Assembly (NCBI GenBank): GCA_001644045.1
Contig: LUUF01000077.1
Coordinates: 1 to 64,000, forward strand
Direction: 5' to 3'
Origin: Methylomonas methanica
Lineage (GTDB): Bacteria; Pseudomonadota; Gammaproteobacteria; Methylococcales; Methylomonadaceae
DNA: 64,000 nt
The notes below the pieces were generated by a model. The model ran no database searches, was not told the origin of the DNA, and saw only the letters and a program-made list of their open reading frames with translations. Below are positions 21,207 through 30,568 of the stretch, in pieces (the first letter of the stretch is position 1; the number at the start of each line of letters is the position of its first letter). Position numbers and translations under genes: made by a program.

Positions 21207-21482
21207 TCAATCGTAATGGTAGTGTTTGCGCAACGGCTTAACCACTTCCCAATGACTATCCAGACCTTCGTGAAACATCACCAGATCGCCTGGCAAAATC
21301 CGCACCGGCTCGCCGCCGACAGGAGTGACGATGATTTCGCCTTCCAGCACATAGGCGGTTTCGGTTTCGTCGAAATCGATGGTGAACGTGGAAATTTCTT
21401 TTTCCCAGATCGGCCAGCTTGATACGCCCAGCTCCTGTAAACGTTCCTCGCTAGGGTTGTGTTCAACGGTAATTTGGCTCAT
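21207..21482 (-). CDS. Small cupin-fold protein (DUF861/Cupin_3)
   Basis: A 91-residue single-domain cupin. The central stretch ETAYVLEGEIIVTPVGGEP, with ILPGDLVMFHEG after it, matches the Cupin_3 (EutQ-like, DUF861) pattern, and SHWEVVKPLRKHYHY closes the barrel. The usual metal-binding histidines are only partly kept, so a catalytic role is uncertain. The N-terminal VEHNPSEERLQELGVSSWPIW is common in this family. It stands between a terminator and a Wzz-like gene and gives no pathway clue. Confidence 0.75.
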   Translation of the reverse strand: MSQITVEHNPSEERLQELGVSSWPIWEKEISTFTIDFDETETAYVLEGEIIVTPVGGEPVRILPGDLVMFHEGLDSHWEVVKPLRKHYHYD

Positions 21483-21544
21483 GGGTTTCCTGTTTGAATA
21501 AAGTTTATCGAGCGGCGAATTTTAGCATTGTTGCCGCGTCGCAG

Positions 21545-23011
21545 CTATGTATCGGTCGTTTCGTCCGGCAATTGCTTGGGATCGTCCGCGCGGCGCAGCC
21601 TGTTTACCCGTTCAAATCCCAATGGTTCGTTATGCGCTTCGTTTTCCAGTTTTGGCTCGCTTTGATGGTAGAGCTGAAATTCGGTAACGGAATTGATAGT
21701 GGTCAGCGTCGGTTCCTTGTTCAGATAATCGTTAAGCCAGACCACGATTAGCGCGATTGCCAGGCTGGCGACGCAGGCGATGCTGGCGTCTTGGCCGTAG
21801 TCGGGTTTTACCGGCTTGTCCGGCAGAGACGCCCAATCCACTACATCCAGTTGCGGGTTGCTTTGGCGTTGTTTTACGTCGATCTCCACCAGCCGCTGTT
21901 TGGTTTGCTGTAATAATTCCTCCAGTTTAACCAGTTCTTCCTGCATGGCTTTGTGCTTGGCGAACTGATTGGTGTATTCAGAGGCTTTTTGTTTGTGCTC
22001 GGCCATTTGTTTTTGAATGGTCAGTACGGTGCGATGCGCGGCGCCGTAGGCGTTTTCGGCTTCTTGCACAGCATAGGTGCTGCCCACTTGTTCCTTGCTG
22101 GCGATTTTTTCCTCCAGCTCGGCCAGCTGGGTTTTTAAGTTGCGTAAGGTGGGATGAAATTCGATGTATTCGTCGGTGTATTGGCCTCTTTGCGCTTCCA
22201 GGCGCTCACGCAGACGCTCGGCTTTCTCGGTTAATACCGCCAGACTTTGCGAATCAGCTTCCGGCACCACGGCTTTACCTTCCGCGATGGCGGCGCGAAT
22301 GGCGTCGAGTTTGGCCTTGGCTTTGGCTTCTTCTTCCAGAGCGGCATTCAGGGAATTATTTAAACCTTGTAAACGGGCGTGGGCCTCGTTATCGGTGCTT
22401 TCCAGAGAAACGATGTCATGCTGCAATCTGAACAATTCGATTTCCTGGCGTTTGTCGCGCACCTGCTGTTCGATGCGAGTCAATTCGGCATTAATCGTGG
22501 TGCTGGCTTTGTCGGTGATTTCGGCGATGTATTCCGCGCGAATTTGCTGGTAGGATTTTATCCAGGTATTCAAGGCCATCTGCAGAAATTGTGGATGCGA
22601 GCCTTCCGCTGCCAATTGCACCAGATTGGTTTCCGCTACCGGTTTTACCTGGAAGAGCGCTTTCAATTGGTTGACAGTGGGATGCTCGATGTCTTTCTGC
22701 TGCTTTAGCGTATCGGCTGTTTTTTCCAATACCGGTTGTCCCAGCAAAACCTGCTTTTGAATATTGACGTGTTCCAGATCCGCTTCCGCATGAGTTTGAT
22801 CTACATCGGTTGCGGCGGTGGTTAGGACCAAGGCTTGGCTTTCAAAAATTGCTGGTTGCAGAAATACATAGGTTTCGCTAATCAGCAACAACGGCAACAG
22901 CACCAGCAAAAATAAGGTCCGGCGCCTTAATCGGTGTGACCAAGGCATTGGGTTCGAATGGTAAAAATCGTCTCCGACGACGCGGAAATCATGGCGAAAT
23001 GGAAACATCAC
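21545..23011 (-). CDS. Wzz/GumC-like polysaccharide chain-length or export protein
   Basis: A 488-residue inner-membrane protein with a membrane helix near each end (about 31-50 and 410-430) and a long coiled-coil periplasmic region (about 160-390) between them. The layout matches the polysaccharide co-polymerase family (Wzz, GumC, EpsF-type), here without a fused tyrosine kinase. The motif PxxP before the second helix is present as LPDKPVKPDYGQ. The first Met at 23011 has AGGGAG about ten bases upstream. No other polysaccharide assembly genes are adjacent, so the polymer is unknown. Confidence 0.72.
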   Translation of the reverse strand: MMFPFRHDFRVVGDDFYHSNPMPWSHRLRRRTLFLLVLLPLLLISETYVFLQPAIFESQALVLTTAATDVDQTHAEADLEHVNIQKQVLLGQPVLEKTADTLKQQKDIEHPTVNQLKALFQVKPVAETNLVQLAAEGSHPQFLQMALNTWIKSYQQIRAEYIAEITDKASTTINAELTRIEQQVRDKRQEIELFRLQHDIVSLESTDNEAHARLQGLNNSLNAALEEEAKAKAKLDAIRAAIAEGKAVVPEADSQSLAVLTEKAERLRERLEAQRGQYTDEYIEFHPTLRNLKTQLAELEEKIASKEQVGSTYAVQEAENAYGAAHRTVLTIQKQMAEHKQKASEYTNQFAKHKAMQEELVKLEELLQQTKQRLVEIDVKQRQSNPQLDVVDWASLPDKPVKPDYGQDASIACVASLAIALIVVWLNDYLNKEPTLTTINSVTEFQLYHQSEPKLENEAHNEPLGFERVNRLRRADDPKQLPDETTDT

Positions 23012-23681
23012 GATTTTCTCCCTGGCGCTAAGTCCGAAGGTTATAGTTTTTGTTATGGTCCGCTTGGCGGAATTTCAAAAAATTCTACTAAGCTATCCAT
23101 GCCGAGAAAATCTTTAATGCCGATGCGAAGTTTGCGAAAGCCTGCTTCGATAACGGCACTTAAACGAATGTCGGGTTTAGTGTTGTCGATATTGACTGCT
23201 AACCTCCGAGGCGAGAGAGCAGATCGTGATTGTTCAAAACGTCTTTAAAGCCTTTTCCAAGGCCTTAAAGTGCAATATTCGCGCTGGCGGGCCTACTTTG
23301 GTGCGGAAACAGTAAATATCGCCGAGCCGCCAGTTTAAACCAATCCAAAAATCTAGCAATTCTAAATTTGCTAACGGCTTTAACGGGTTGTCATCAGTCC
23401 CATTATGTTGTGAGCCGAAAAAGGATTGGCGGGGCGGTTGTGGGAGCAGCTTTCAAATCCAATATATTACGCCACGATAAAATATGCTTCGCCTATACTA
23501 AAACTCCAACTGGATTTGTGATCCGTAGCCGGTTTGCGGACTTTTTGTTCGGACAAGACTGAGTTACCTAGGTATGCTGGCTAACTGACGTCCGAGGTTA
23601 GGCGGACACAATTTTCCAGGTGCTGTTTTGGCGGCAGTTTTTCAAATTTTTGGATTTTCACAAATCCCAGATTGGACTCGT
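23012..23681. other. Gene-free spacer of about 670 bases
   Basis: No open frame here looks like a protein. A 64-codon frame at 23368-23562 has only a TTG start and no ribosome binding site. The region separates the Wzz-like gene from the divergent HD-GYP gene and must hold the promoters of both, but I see no clear elements. Confidence 0.5.
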
Positions 23682-24905
23682 ATGGCAGATAAAGAGGACG
23701 GAATACTCAGAATTCATGTGTATGAACTGAGAATTGGTATGTGCGTAAGCCGTCTGGAAGCGCCGACGGAAGAGTCGCCTTTTTTATTGGATAGAATCGT
23801 TATCGAAAGTCATGCGGATATTCAGGCTATTCAGGCGATTTGCGATTATGTCTATATCGATGTCAAATACCAAAAATCCTTCTCCGGCACAATTCCGACC
23901 AGAAACACCGACGCGCGGAAATATTTGAGTTTCGCAAGATCATTTAATCAAACCGCTAATACCTTTCAACGCACCGGTAATTTGATTAAAACGGTGATGG
24001 ACGATATTCGTTTCGGTAATCAATTTAGTGTCAGCGCGGTTAAACAAGCCGTTTCCGAGTGCGTCGATAAAGTATTGGAAAACCCCGATACGATGCTGTT
24101 GCTAACCCAAATTAAAGATCAGGATCAATACACCGCACAACATAGTATGAATGTTTGTATATTGTCCATTCTGCTGGGGCGTGAGTTGAATTTTTCGATG
24201 GAAGACCTGAATAAAGTGGGTTTTTGCGGCTTAATGCACGATGTCGGTAAAATGAAAGTGCCGTTGGAAATACTCAATAAACCCGGCTCTTTAGAAGACT
24301 ACGAGATGGACATCATGCGTAAGCATACGCTTTACGGACGCAACGTATTAATGTCGGCCCGTAATGTCTATCCTGGGGCTGTCGATGTTGCCTACGACCA
24401 TCATGAGCATTTGGCCGGTACCGGTTATCCGAGAGGTTTGAACAAAACGACGCTATCGATATTTACCAAACTGGTAGCGGTTGTCGATACCTACGATGCC
24501 ATCACCAGCGACCGGGTTTATCAACGAGGCAAGCCGCATCTTATGGCTTTGGGGATTTTAGTTAAAGGGATGAATCTTCAATATGAAGCCAATTATGTCA
24601 CTCAGTTTATCAACTGTATCGGATTTTATCCGCAAGGTAATTTAGTCGAATTAAGTAGTGGCGAGATAGGCTTAATAGTCGAGCAGAATAAAGTCGATAG
24701 GCTTAAGCCAAAGATTTTGTTGATTCAAGATGGCAGTAAAAATCCTATTGAAGAGAAAATACTCGACTTGTCGCTGAATCTTGCCGATGTAAGCGGTAAA
24801 CGCTATGGTGTTAAGCAAGTAATAAGGCCGCAGGATTGCGGTATCGATTTAACCAAGTATTATCAAGACGGCAAGTTTACTAAAGAATATGCGGTAGTAG
24901 GCTAA
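23682..24905 (+). CDS. HD-GYP cyclic di-GMP phosphodiesterase with DUF3391 domain (second copy)
   Basis: A 407-residue protein paralogous to that at 8854. The DUF3391 part (about 7-65) has LRIGMCVSRLEAPTEESPF and YVYIDV. The core has H186-D187 in HDVGK, HH at 240-241 and GYP at 248-250, so catalysis should be intact. The C-terminal extension resembles that of the first copy (KLRP/RLKPKILLIQD and a final KYYQDG). The ATG at 23682 is preferred over a TTG 54 bases upstream, though its ribosome binding site is weak. A truncated paralogue follows 45 bases downstream. Confidence 0.9.
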   Translation: MADKEDGILRIHVYELRIGMCVSRLEAPTEESPFLLDRIVIESHADIQAIQAICDYVYIDVKYQKSFSGTIPTRNTDARKYLSFARSFNQTANTFQRTGNLIKTVMDDIRFGNQFSVSAVKQAVSECVDKVLENPDTMLLLTQIKDQDQYTAQHSMNVCILSILLGRELNFSMEDLNKVGFCGLMHDVGKMKVPLEILNKPGSLEDYEMDIMRKHTLYGRNVLMSARNVYPGAVDVAYDHHEHLAGTGYPRGLNKTTLSIFTKLVAVVDTYDAITSDRVYQRGKPHLMALGILVKGMNLQYEANYVTQFINCIGFYPQGNLVELSSGEIGLIVEQNKVDRLKPKILLIQDGSKNPIEEKILDLSLNLADVSGKRYGVKQVIRPQDCGIDLTKYYQDGKFTKEYAVVG

Positions 24906-24950
24906 AGCTTAAATGTTGTAAATAAAACTCCCTGGATATTGTTTTTAACA

Positions 24951-25469
24951 ATGGTTAAAAAAATTAATATTAACCAGCTAAGAAAAGGTATGTTTGTTTG
25001 CGGCACTGACCGAAAATGGATAGATACACCTTTTTTCCGTACTAAATTTCTGATTTCATCCGACAAACAAATTAATACCTTAAAAGAGTATTGCCAAACT
25101 GTTTCTATCGATACCGGCAAAGGTATCGACGTGGATAAGCCCGCCGAAACCGACATAGTCGATTCCAGCGGTTCTGCGGCTACGGAGATGCGCTGCCGCG
25201 CCGAGGAAAATGATTCCGCTTACTCTGTTAATTGCATCGTCGAATTGCAGACTGACGAGCTGGCGATAGTGGTCAAGGAAAATTTACGCTGTCCACAGCG
25301 TCCGTTATTGAAAGTGATCACCAATCCGCATAAACAATTGCTTTTTCAAGAGCGTTCGCTCGATCTGGCCGATGAACAGCAAAATCAGATCAAGATAGTC
25401 AGAGTGTTGGCTAGCGACGAACCGATTATCGAACTACTGAAAATGTTTGTCGAACTGGAAAAAGTTTAG
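24951..25469 (+). CDS. Core-less HD-GYP paralogue (DUF3391 plus C-terminal domain only)
   Basis: A 172-residue protein. Residues 1-60 resemble the DUF3391 domain of the two HD-GYP proteins in this window (INQLRKGMFVCGTDRKWIDT, then TVSID). Residues about 95-150 resemble their C-terminal extension (ELAIVVKENLRCPQRPLLKV and ERSLDLAD). The roughly 230-residue HD-GYP core that should lie between is absent, without a frameshift or stop, so it cannot hydrolyse c-di-GMP. It follows the second HD-GYP gene by 45 bases on the same strand and could be a regulator or partner of it. A TTG 12 bases upstream is an alternative start. Confidence 0.72.
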   Translation: MVKKININQLRKGMFVCGTDRKWIDTPFFRTKFLISSDKQINTLKEYCQTVSIDTGKGIDVDKPAETDIVDSSGSAATEMRCRAEENDSAYSVNCIVELQTDELAIVVKENLRCPQRPLLKVITNPHKQLLFQERSLDLADEQQNQIKIVRVLASDEPIIELLKMFVELEKV

Positions 25470-25489
25470 CGAGCCAACGGGTCAAAAGC

Positions 25490-26500
25490 TCAGGCTTGCT
25501 GATAAGTCTTGCCGAATAGCTCGTTGCTTAGCGCAATGGCGGCGCGCGGATCGATTTCGGCAATGGAAAAATCGTTTTTGTCCAGTTTGAACGGATTGAC
25601 ATGCGACGGCGACTTCAACACTTTATTGATGTCGGTTTGATAAACCCGGCTGATCGGCGTCGGCCCGAACAAGGTAATCGAGGGCCTATTCAAACCCCAC
25701 GCCATGTGGGTGGGGCCGGTATCGTTACCGATTACTAAATCGGCCCTGGCAAGCGCCGCTTTCAAATCGTTGAGGCTTAATTGCGGTAATACCCGTGCCA
25801 AGCTGCGTTCGGCCAGCCATTGCGCCATCCAATGTTCTTTCTCGTTGCCCCAGCAGATCAGAAAATTGGCTTCCAGGCCAAAGATTACCTGCAGAAATTT
25901 TTCTAAAGGGTAATTGCGGCTGAGCCAGGTCGAGCCTATCACCAGGATGATGTTGGGTTGACCGGTTGGGAAATATTCATCCAACGGCGTTTGCGGCGGC
26001 TGAAAATACAAAAATGGCTGCTTTGCCTGAATTTGCGCCGGTGTCACATTCAGACCCAGCGGTTGGGTTAGCACGGCGACATTACGATCGATGGTATTGG
26101 CGTCGTAAGGGTAGGTCACATGCCGGTTGTAAAATAGCGCGGCCCATTTTTCCCGGATCGAGTCTTGATCGAAACCCACGCAGTTTGCAGACAGCAAACG
26201 CGCGACGAGCGCGGATTTAATCAAACCTTGCGCATCGATGACTAAGTCGTACCCCTGCTCGGCATAGCCGCGTACCTTGTTTATTTCGGCAAAGATACGC
26301 CATTTGTCGGTTTTCAGGGCCTTTAAATTCACACCTAAAACATTGTCCAGGTGCGGATTGTCGGCCAGAACGCCGGCGAAGCGTTCTTCGACGATCCAGT
26401 CGATTTGCGCCAACGGCAATGCGGCCTTGATGAATTGCAAGGCTGCCATCGCGTGTACGATGTCGCCCAACGCCGACAACTTGACGATGGCGATTTTCAT
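25490..26500 (-). CDS. waaC: Lipopolysaccharide heptosyltransferase I
   Basis: A 336-residue GT-B glycosyltransferase of family GT9. It begins MKIAIVKLSALGDIVHAMAA, the hallmark of WaaC/RfaC, and carries GNDTGPTHMAWGLNRPSITLFG in the nucleotide-sugar domain. It adds the first heptose from ADP-heptose to Kdo of the LPS inner core at the cytosolic face of the inner membrane. waaF lies three bases upstream on the same strand, so the two form an inner-core operon. Confidence 0.9.
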   Translation of the reverse strand: MKIAIVKLSALGDIVHAMAALQFIKAALPLAQIDWIVEERFAGVLADNPHLDNVLGVNLKALKTDKWRIFAEINKVRGYAEQGYDLVIDAQGLIKSALVARLLSANCVGFDQDSIREKWAALFYNRHVTYPYDANTIDRNVAVLTQPLGLNVTPAQIQAKQPFLYFQPPQTPLDEYFPTGQPNIILVIGSTWLSRNYPLEKFLQVIFGLEANFLICWGNEKEHWMAQWLAERSLARVLPQLSLNDLKAALARADLVIGNDTGPTHMAWGLNRPSITLFGPTPISRVYQTDINKVLKSPSHVNPFKLDKNDFSIAEIDPRAAIALSNELFGKTYQQA

Positions 26501-26503
26501 CCC

Positions 26504-27583
26504 TCAGGCGTCCAGCGCCGCCAGAACCTGTCCCGGCCTGATCTCTGTTAAGCAGCGGGTATGCCCCAGCGGACACTCGCGTTTAAAGCATGGTGAGCAA
26601 TCCAGATGTAAATCAATAATCTCGGCCGCGGGGTGCAGCGGCGGGGTAAAGCCGGGGTCGGAAGAGCCGTAGACCGCGATCAGTTTTTTATCCAGTGCGG
26701 CCGCAACGTGCATTAGGCCGGAATCGTTGCTGACGACTGCGTCCACCAAAGACAGCAAATCCACGGCTTCGGCCAGCGAGGTGATGCCGGCGAAATTGCG
26801 GCAAATGCCGCCCGATAAATCGTTGATTTGCTCCGCAACGGCTTTGTCCTTATCGGAACCGAATAACCAGACTTGCCAGCCTTGTTCTTCCTTTTGCCGG
26901 GCGACCGCAGCGTAATGTTCGCTCGGCCAGCGCTTGGCCGGACCGTATTCCGCGCCGGGACAAAGCGCCAGGATTTTGCTGACAACAGGGCGTAGTTCCT
27001 CCGAATTCTCAAGCAGCGCGCTGGGGTGGGGGATTTCGATTAAATCCGCGCCGGTAATTTCGAATTTCCGGCAGACGTTTAATTGTTGCTCGGTCGTGAT
27101 CGTCAGCCTCGGAAACTCGTAGGCTGGTGGTTGATCGGCGTCGACAGGTAAACCCAGTGCCACGAAGCGCTGCACCGTCATGGTCAACACTGTCTTATTG
27201 AGCGTGCGTAAATCGTTCAACAAACCCCGGCGCAGTTCGCCGAGATAACCGGTCCGTTTAGGAATGTGCGCAAAAAATGGAATCAGCGCCGACTTCCAGG
27301 AGTTGGGCAGCACAATCGCCTGATCGTAATGATGACTTTGCAATTGCCGGCCGATACGGATACGCCCGCGCAAATCGAACTGCCCATGACCCAGCGGCAT
27401 CGCAACACCACTATGAACTTCCGGCATGCGCTCCAATAGCGGCAGTGACCAAGCCGGAGCCAGGACATCAATCAGGCAATCGGGATGTTGTTGCTTGAGG
27501 GTGATGAACAGGCTTTGCGCCATCATCATGTCGCCGACCCAGGAGGGGCCGACGACCAGGATTTTATAAGGCTGCGCTGACAC
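26504..27583 (-). CDS. waaF: Lipopolysaccharide heptosyltransferase II
   Basis: A 359-residue GT9 family protein. The N-terminal ILVVGPSWVGDMMMAQSLF and LCPGAEYGPAKRWP are characteristic of WaaF, and NDSGLMHVAAALDKKLIAVYG forms the donor site. It adds the second heptose of the LPS inner core. Four cysteines near the end (about 330-350, in CSPCFKRECPLGHTRCL) are a known feature of the family. It follows ilvE with no spacing and precedes waaC by three bases. Confidence 0.92.
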   Translation of the reverse strand: MSAQPYKILVVGPSWVGDMMMAQSLFITLKQQHPDCLIDVLAPAWSLPLLERMPEVHSGVAMPLGHGQFDLRGRIRIGRQLQSHHYDQAIVLPNSWKSALIPFFAHIPKRTGYLGELRRGLLNDLRTLNKTVLTMTVQRFVALGLPVDADQPPAYEFPRLTITTEQQLNVCRKFEITGADLIEIPHPSALLENSEELRPVVSKILALCPGAEYGPAKRWPSEHYAAVARQKEEQGWQVWLFGSDKDKAVAEQINDLSGGICRNFAGITSLAEAVDLLSLVDAVVSNDSGLMHVAAALDKKLIAVYGSSDPGFTPPLHPAAEIIDLHLDCSPCFKRECPLGHTRCLTEIRPGQVLAALDA

Positions 27584-28510
27584 TTAAGAAACGAGCGTCA
27601 ACCATTCCTTATGGTCGGTGCGGCGGCCTTGGACGTAGTCGAAATACAGGGCTTGCAGTTTTTCGGTGACAGGTCCCCGGCTGCCGGAACCGATGTCGCG
27701 GTTGTCGTATTGCCGAATCGGCGTAACTTCGGCGGCGGAACCGGTGAAGAAAGCCTCGTCGGCCACGTACACTTCGTCGCGGGTGATGCGTTTTTCGACC
27801 ACTTCATAGCCTTGTTCACGGGCGATGGTGATCAAGGTATCGCGGGTGATGCCTTCCAGTGCCGAGGTGGTCTCCGGCGTGTAGATTTTGCCGTTGCGAA
27901 CGATGAACAGGTTCTCGCCGCTGCCTTCCGCGCAGTAGCCTTCATGGTCCAGCAACAAAGCTTCGTCGTAACCGGTGGACAGTGCTTCCTGCAGGGCCAG
28001 AATCGAGTTGATGTAGTTGCCGTTGGCCTTGGCTTTGCACATCGTGCTGTTGACGTGGTTACGGGTGTAAGACGAGGTGCGGATGCGGATGCCTTTTTCC
28101 ATGTTTTCCGCGCCCAAATACGCGCCCCAGGTCCAGGCGGCGACCATCACGTGGACCTTCAGGTTATCGGCGCGCAGGCCCATGCCTTCGGAACCGAAGA
28201 ACACCATGCTGCGGATGTAGGCGCTGTCCAGATTGTTTTTGGCGACTGCGTCGCGATGCGCTTGGTTGATTTCCTCTTTGGAAAACGGCATTTTCATGTT
28301 CATGATATGCGCGGAACGGTACAGACGGTCGGTGTGCTCGGCCAGTTTGAAAATCGCGGTGCCATTGTCGGTTTTATAAGCGCGCAGACCTTCGAAGACG
28401 CCGCAGCCGTAATGCAGAGTATGAGTCAAGACATGGACTTTCGCATCGCGCCAATCAACCCATTTTCCGTCTAGCCATATAAACCCGTCTCTATCATCCA
28501 TCGTTGTCAT
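27584..28510 (-). CDS. ilvE: Branched-chain amino acid aminotransferase
   Basis: A 308-residue fold-type IV PLP enzyme, full length for IlvE. K161 in KANGNYINS is the likely Schiff-base lysine, and EGSGENLFIV with the FFTGSAAEVTPI segment holds the cofactor phosphate and substrate. It catalyses the last step of leucine, isoleucine and valine synthesis with glutamate as donor. ACAGG lies about eight bases upstream of the start. Its stop touches the waaF start, so it is the first gene of an ilvE-waaF-waaC transcription unit. Confidence 0.94.
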   Translation of the reverse strand: MTTMDDRDGFIWLDGKWVDWRDAKVHVLTHTLHYGCGVFEGLRAYKTDNGTAIFKLAEHTDRLYRSAHIMNMKMPFSKEEINQAHRDAVAKNNLDSAYIRSMVFFGSEGMGLRADNLKVHVMVAAWTWGAYLGAENMEKGIRIRTSSYTRNHVNSTMCKAKANGNYINSILALQEALSTGYDEALLLDHEGYCAEGSGENLFIVRNGKIYTPETTSALEGITRDTLITIAREQGYEVVEKRITRDEVYVADEAFFTGSAAEVTPIRQYDNRDIGSGSRGPVTEKLQALYFDYVQGRRTDHKEWLTLVS

Positions 28511-28913
28511 CGTCTGAACCTGTTTTGTTTAATGATTGTTGCTGCGCCGCGTCGGCTTAAAAGTGGCGGAAATTGTACTATAAAGCGGTGTCCGGCAATA
28601 CAGGCCGCGCAGAAGTCTTCGGTATGGGGCGGTATTGAATCTAGCCACAGGTCTATCGAATTGTCTCCAATCTCTGGCGGGACCTAAGATGCGTTGTGTG
28701 CAAGCGTGAAATAATTCACTGATTCTTCGTGGCATAGGCCACCGACAGCATGCACTGTTTGGGATAAATTAAACTCAACGTCAATTTTTAGCTACAGCCT
28801 GATGTTAGAGATATATGAAAATCTTATGGCTATGATTTTTAAAGGCTTTGGATAATTGGCGTCACTTATGCTCAAGATTAAATCAGTCAAATCGGCATAT
28901 TCAGGAGAGCGTC
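28511..28913. other. Gene-free spacer of about 400 bases
   Basis: This divergent spacer should contain the promoter of ilvE on the minus strand and of the small gene at 28914 on the plus strand. I see no protein-like frame, repeat or convincing promoter box in it. Confidence 0.5.
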
Positions 28914-29123
28914 ATGGAAACATTCAATGAAGTCAACGAAATCAGCAAGCTGCGTATCGTGTTTATCGAAACCTTAAGCCGGCAGTTTATCGCCATCACC
29001 GGCTGCGGCATTTATGTGTATCTCAACCCGGTCACTATTAACGAGCTGTTCAACCGCTATCTGAACAGCAGCGTACCCATCAATGTGTTTGCCCGGCAAT
29101 GCGTCAGGAATGTAGTGGCTTAA
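28914..29123 (+). CDS. Unknown 69-residue protein
   Basis: A small protein starting METFNEVNEISKLR with a good AGGAGA seven bases upstream of the ATG, which supports translation. It has no membrane segment; two cysteines lie at about 34 and 64, and the middle (FIAITGCGIYVYLNPVTI) is beta-rich. I do not recognise it. It stands alone, convergent with the ABC permease gene that ends at 29183. Confidence 0.55.
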   Translation: METFNEVNEISKLRIVFIETLSRQFIAITGCGIYVYLNPVTINELFNRYLNSSVPINVFARQCVRNVVA

Positions 29124-29182
29124 GTTTGGCAAGGCGGTCCTGGGCCTGAACCGCACGGAACGCCTTTGGATGCTATGGTTCG

Positions 29183-30568
29183 TCAGGCTTTGGCAAAACG
29201 CCGGCGTGAGCCGAATAGTACAACTAACAACAGCGCGGCCAGCGCCGCTTGTCCGGCTATCAAGTTTTGACAAGCCGCCGGATTTGCCGGCTGGGCAAAT
29301 GCAAAGCGGGGCTGATCGCGACGCATTTCATCGGTCCAGGCGGTATTCGTGATGATTTTAGGCACAAAATAGCCGCGCCATTGATCTTCGAAGTCGTTAA
29401 CCGCTTGAATGTACTCGGCGTAGCGCGGAGCATCGATGCCAGCCAGTCTATCGGCCATTTGCAGCGCGGCCATGGTCGGCGATAGCCAAGACCACGTTTC
29501 CAAAAATTCGAATTGCGCCTTGCGCGTGCTGTCGAAGCGGGACATCAAGGGCCGGATCTGTCGATCCAGAACCAAACCTGCCGGCAAACCGGCGATTTCG
29601 CGCGGTAACTCCTTGCCTGATGCCTGCGCCTTGATATCGGGATGGGCGGCATACCAGTCAGCCAACAGCGTATCGCGTTGTCGATTGTTTTGTTCCTGAA
29701 ACTGGCGGATGGCGATGATGCTATCTAGCCTGGACGGCATCGGCGCATGCCGGTCGGCGGCCCAAGCCAGTAACGCCGGGCCGGCAAAGGTTAGGATCAA
29801 CCAGACGCCCAGCATGCCGATGGCCGCCGCGCCAGAAGAGAAGGGCAGCAGTAGGAACAGGCCGGCAATGCCGAACCAGACCAGCGCGTAAAGTCCGCCG
29901 AATCCCAGCCAATAAGCCAGGGTATCCGGGCTAATTCCCGGATCGAGCAATAGCGCCAATAGCGAGCTGCCGAAAATCACCAGCACTACCACGCTATAGC
30001 GCACGCTCAGCGCGGCGCACACCAAGCGCCATGGCGTGGGCATTTGTGTGCAGACCAAACGCCAGACCCCGCTTTCCCGGTCTTCCTGCACCAGGCCGTA
30101 GCTCAACGCAATGACCATCAACGGCGTGAGTAAGGCAAACACGGTGGCAAAATCCAGCATGCCCAGCTCATGCAGCATCGGATTGAACAACTGATCGCTG
30201 TTACGGCCGTCGGTGTGGCGGCTGCGGGTGGAGATTTTGATGCCGGTACTTAAAAAATCCAATTGCCGCACGCTTAAGGCCAAACCGCCGAGGGCGGGCA
30301 GCCGCAAGGGCGGCGCGGCGGCGCTGGCGGAAAAAGTACTGGCTTTAGCTGCATTGTCCACCGCTTTCGGCGCGTCGTGCATCTCCGCTTGATTCGCCGT
30401 GGCATTGACCGCGTGCGGCGATGCGTTGCCGTGTAGGCGAAATTTGCGCGCAGCCAAACCCGACCAGGCGGCGCTACCCAGCATCACTAACAGAAACAGC
30501 CCCGTGACCCAAAGGTTTAAGGGGTTGCGTTTGAAACGCAGCCATTCGATGGCGATCAGTTGCATCAT
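29183..30568 (-). CDS. ABC exporter permease (DUF3526-type), second of two
   Basis: A 461-residue membrane protein with an N-terminal helix (about 17-38), a large extracytoplasmic loop (about 40-150), several helices between 150 and 290 and a second loop before the last helix at the C-terminus. The layout matches ABC-2 permeases of the DUF3526 group. The ATG at 30568 overlaps the stop of the first permease (ATGA); 18 extra upstream codons are possible but unlikely. It works with the permease and ATPase encoded upstream. Confidence 0.8.
   Translation of the reverse strand: MMQLIAIEWLRFKRNPLNLWVTGLFLLVMLGSAAWSGLAARKFRLHGNASPHAVNATANQAEMHDAPKAVDNAAKASTFSASAAAPPLRLPALGGLALSVRQLDFLSTGIKISTRSRHTDGRNSDQLFNPMLHELGMLDFATVFALLTPLMVIALSYGLVQEDRESGVWRLVCTQMPTPWRLVCAALSVRYSVVVLVIFGSSLLALLLDPGISPDTLAYWLGFGGLYALVWFGIAGLFLLLPFSSGAAAIGMLGVWLILTFAGPALLAWAADRHAPMPSRLDSIIAIRQFQEQNNRQRDTLLADWYAAHPDIKAQASGKELPREIAGLPAGLVLDRQIRPLMSRFDSTRKAQFEFLETWSWLSPTMAALQMADRLAGIDAPRYAEYIQAVNDFEDQWRGYFVPKIITNTAWTDEMRRDQPRFAFAQPANPAACQNLIAGQAALAALLLVVLFGSRRRFAKA

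Noticed and set aside
23368..23562. A 64-codon frame ahead of the second HD-GYP gene
   Set aside because: It has only a TTG start, no ribosome binding site and no protein-like pattern.
27611..28474. A 287-codon frame opposite ilvE
   Set aside because: Antisense to a complete enzyme gene and without any recognisable domain.
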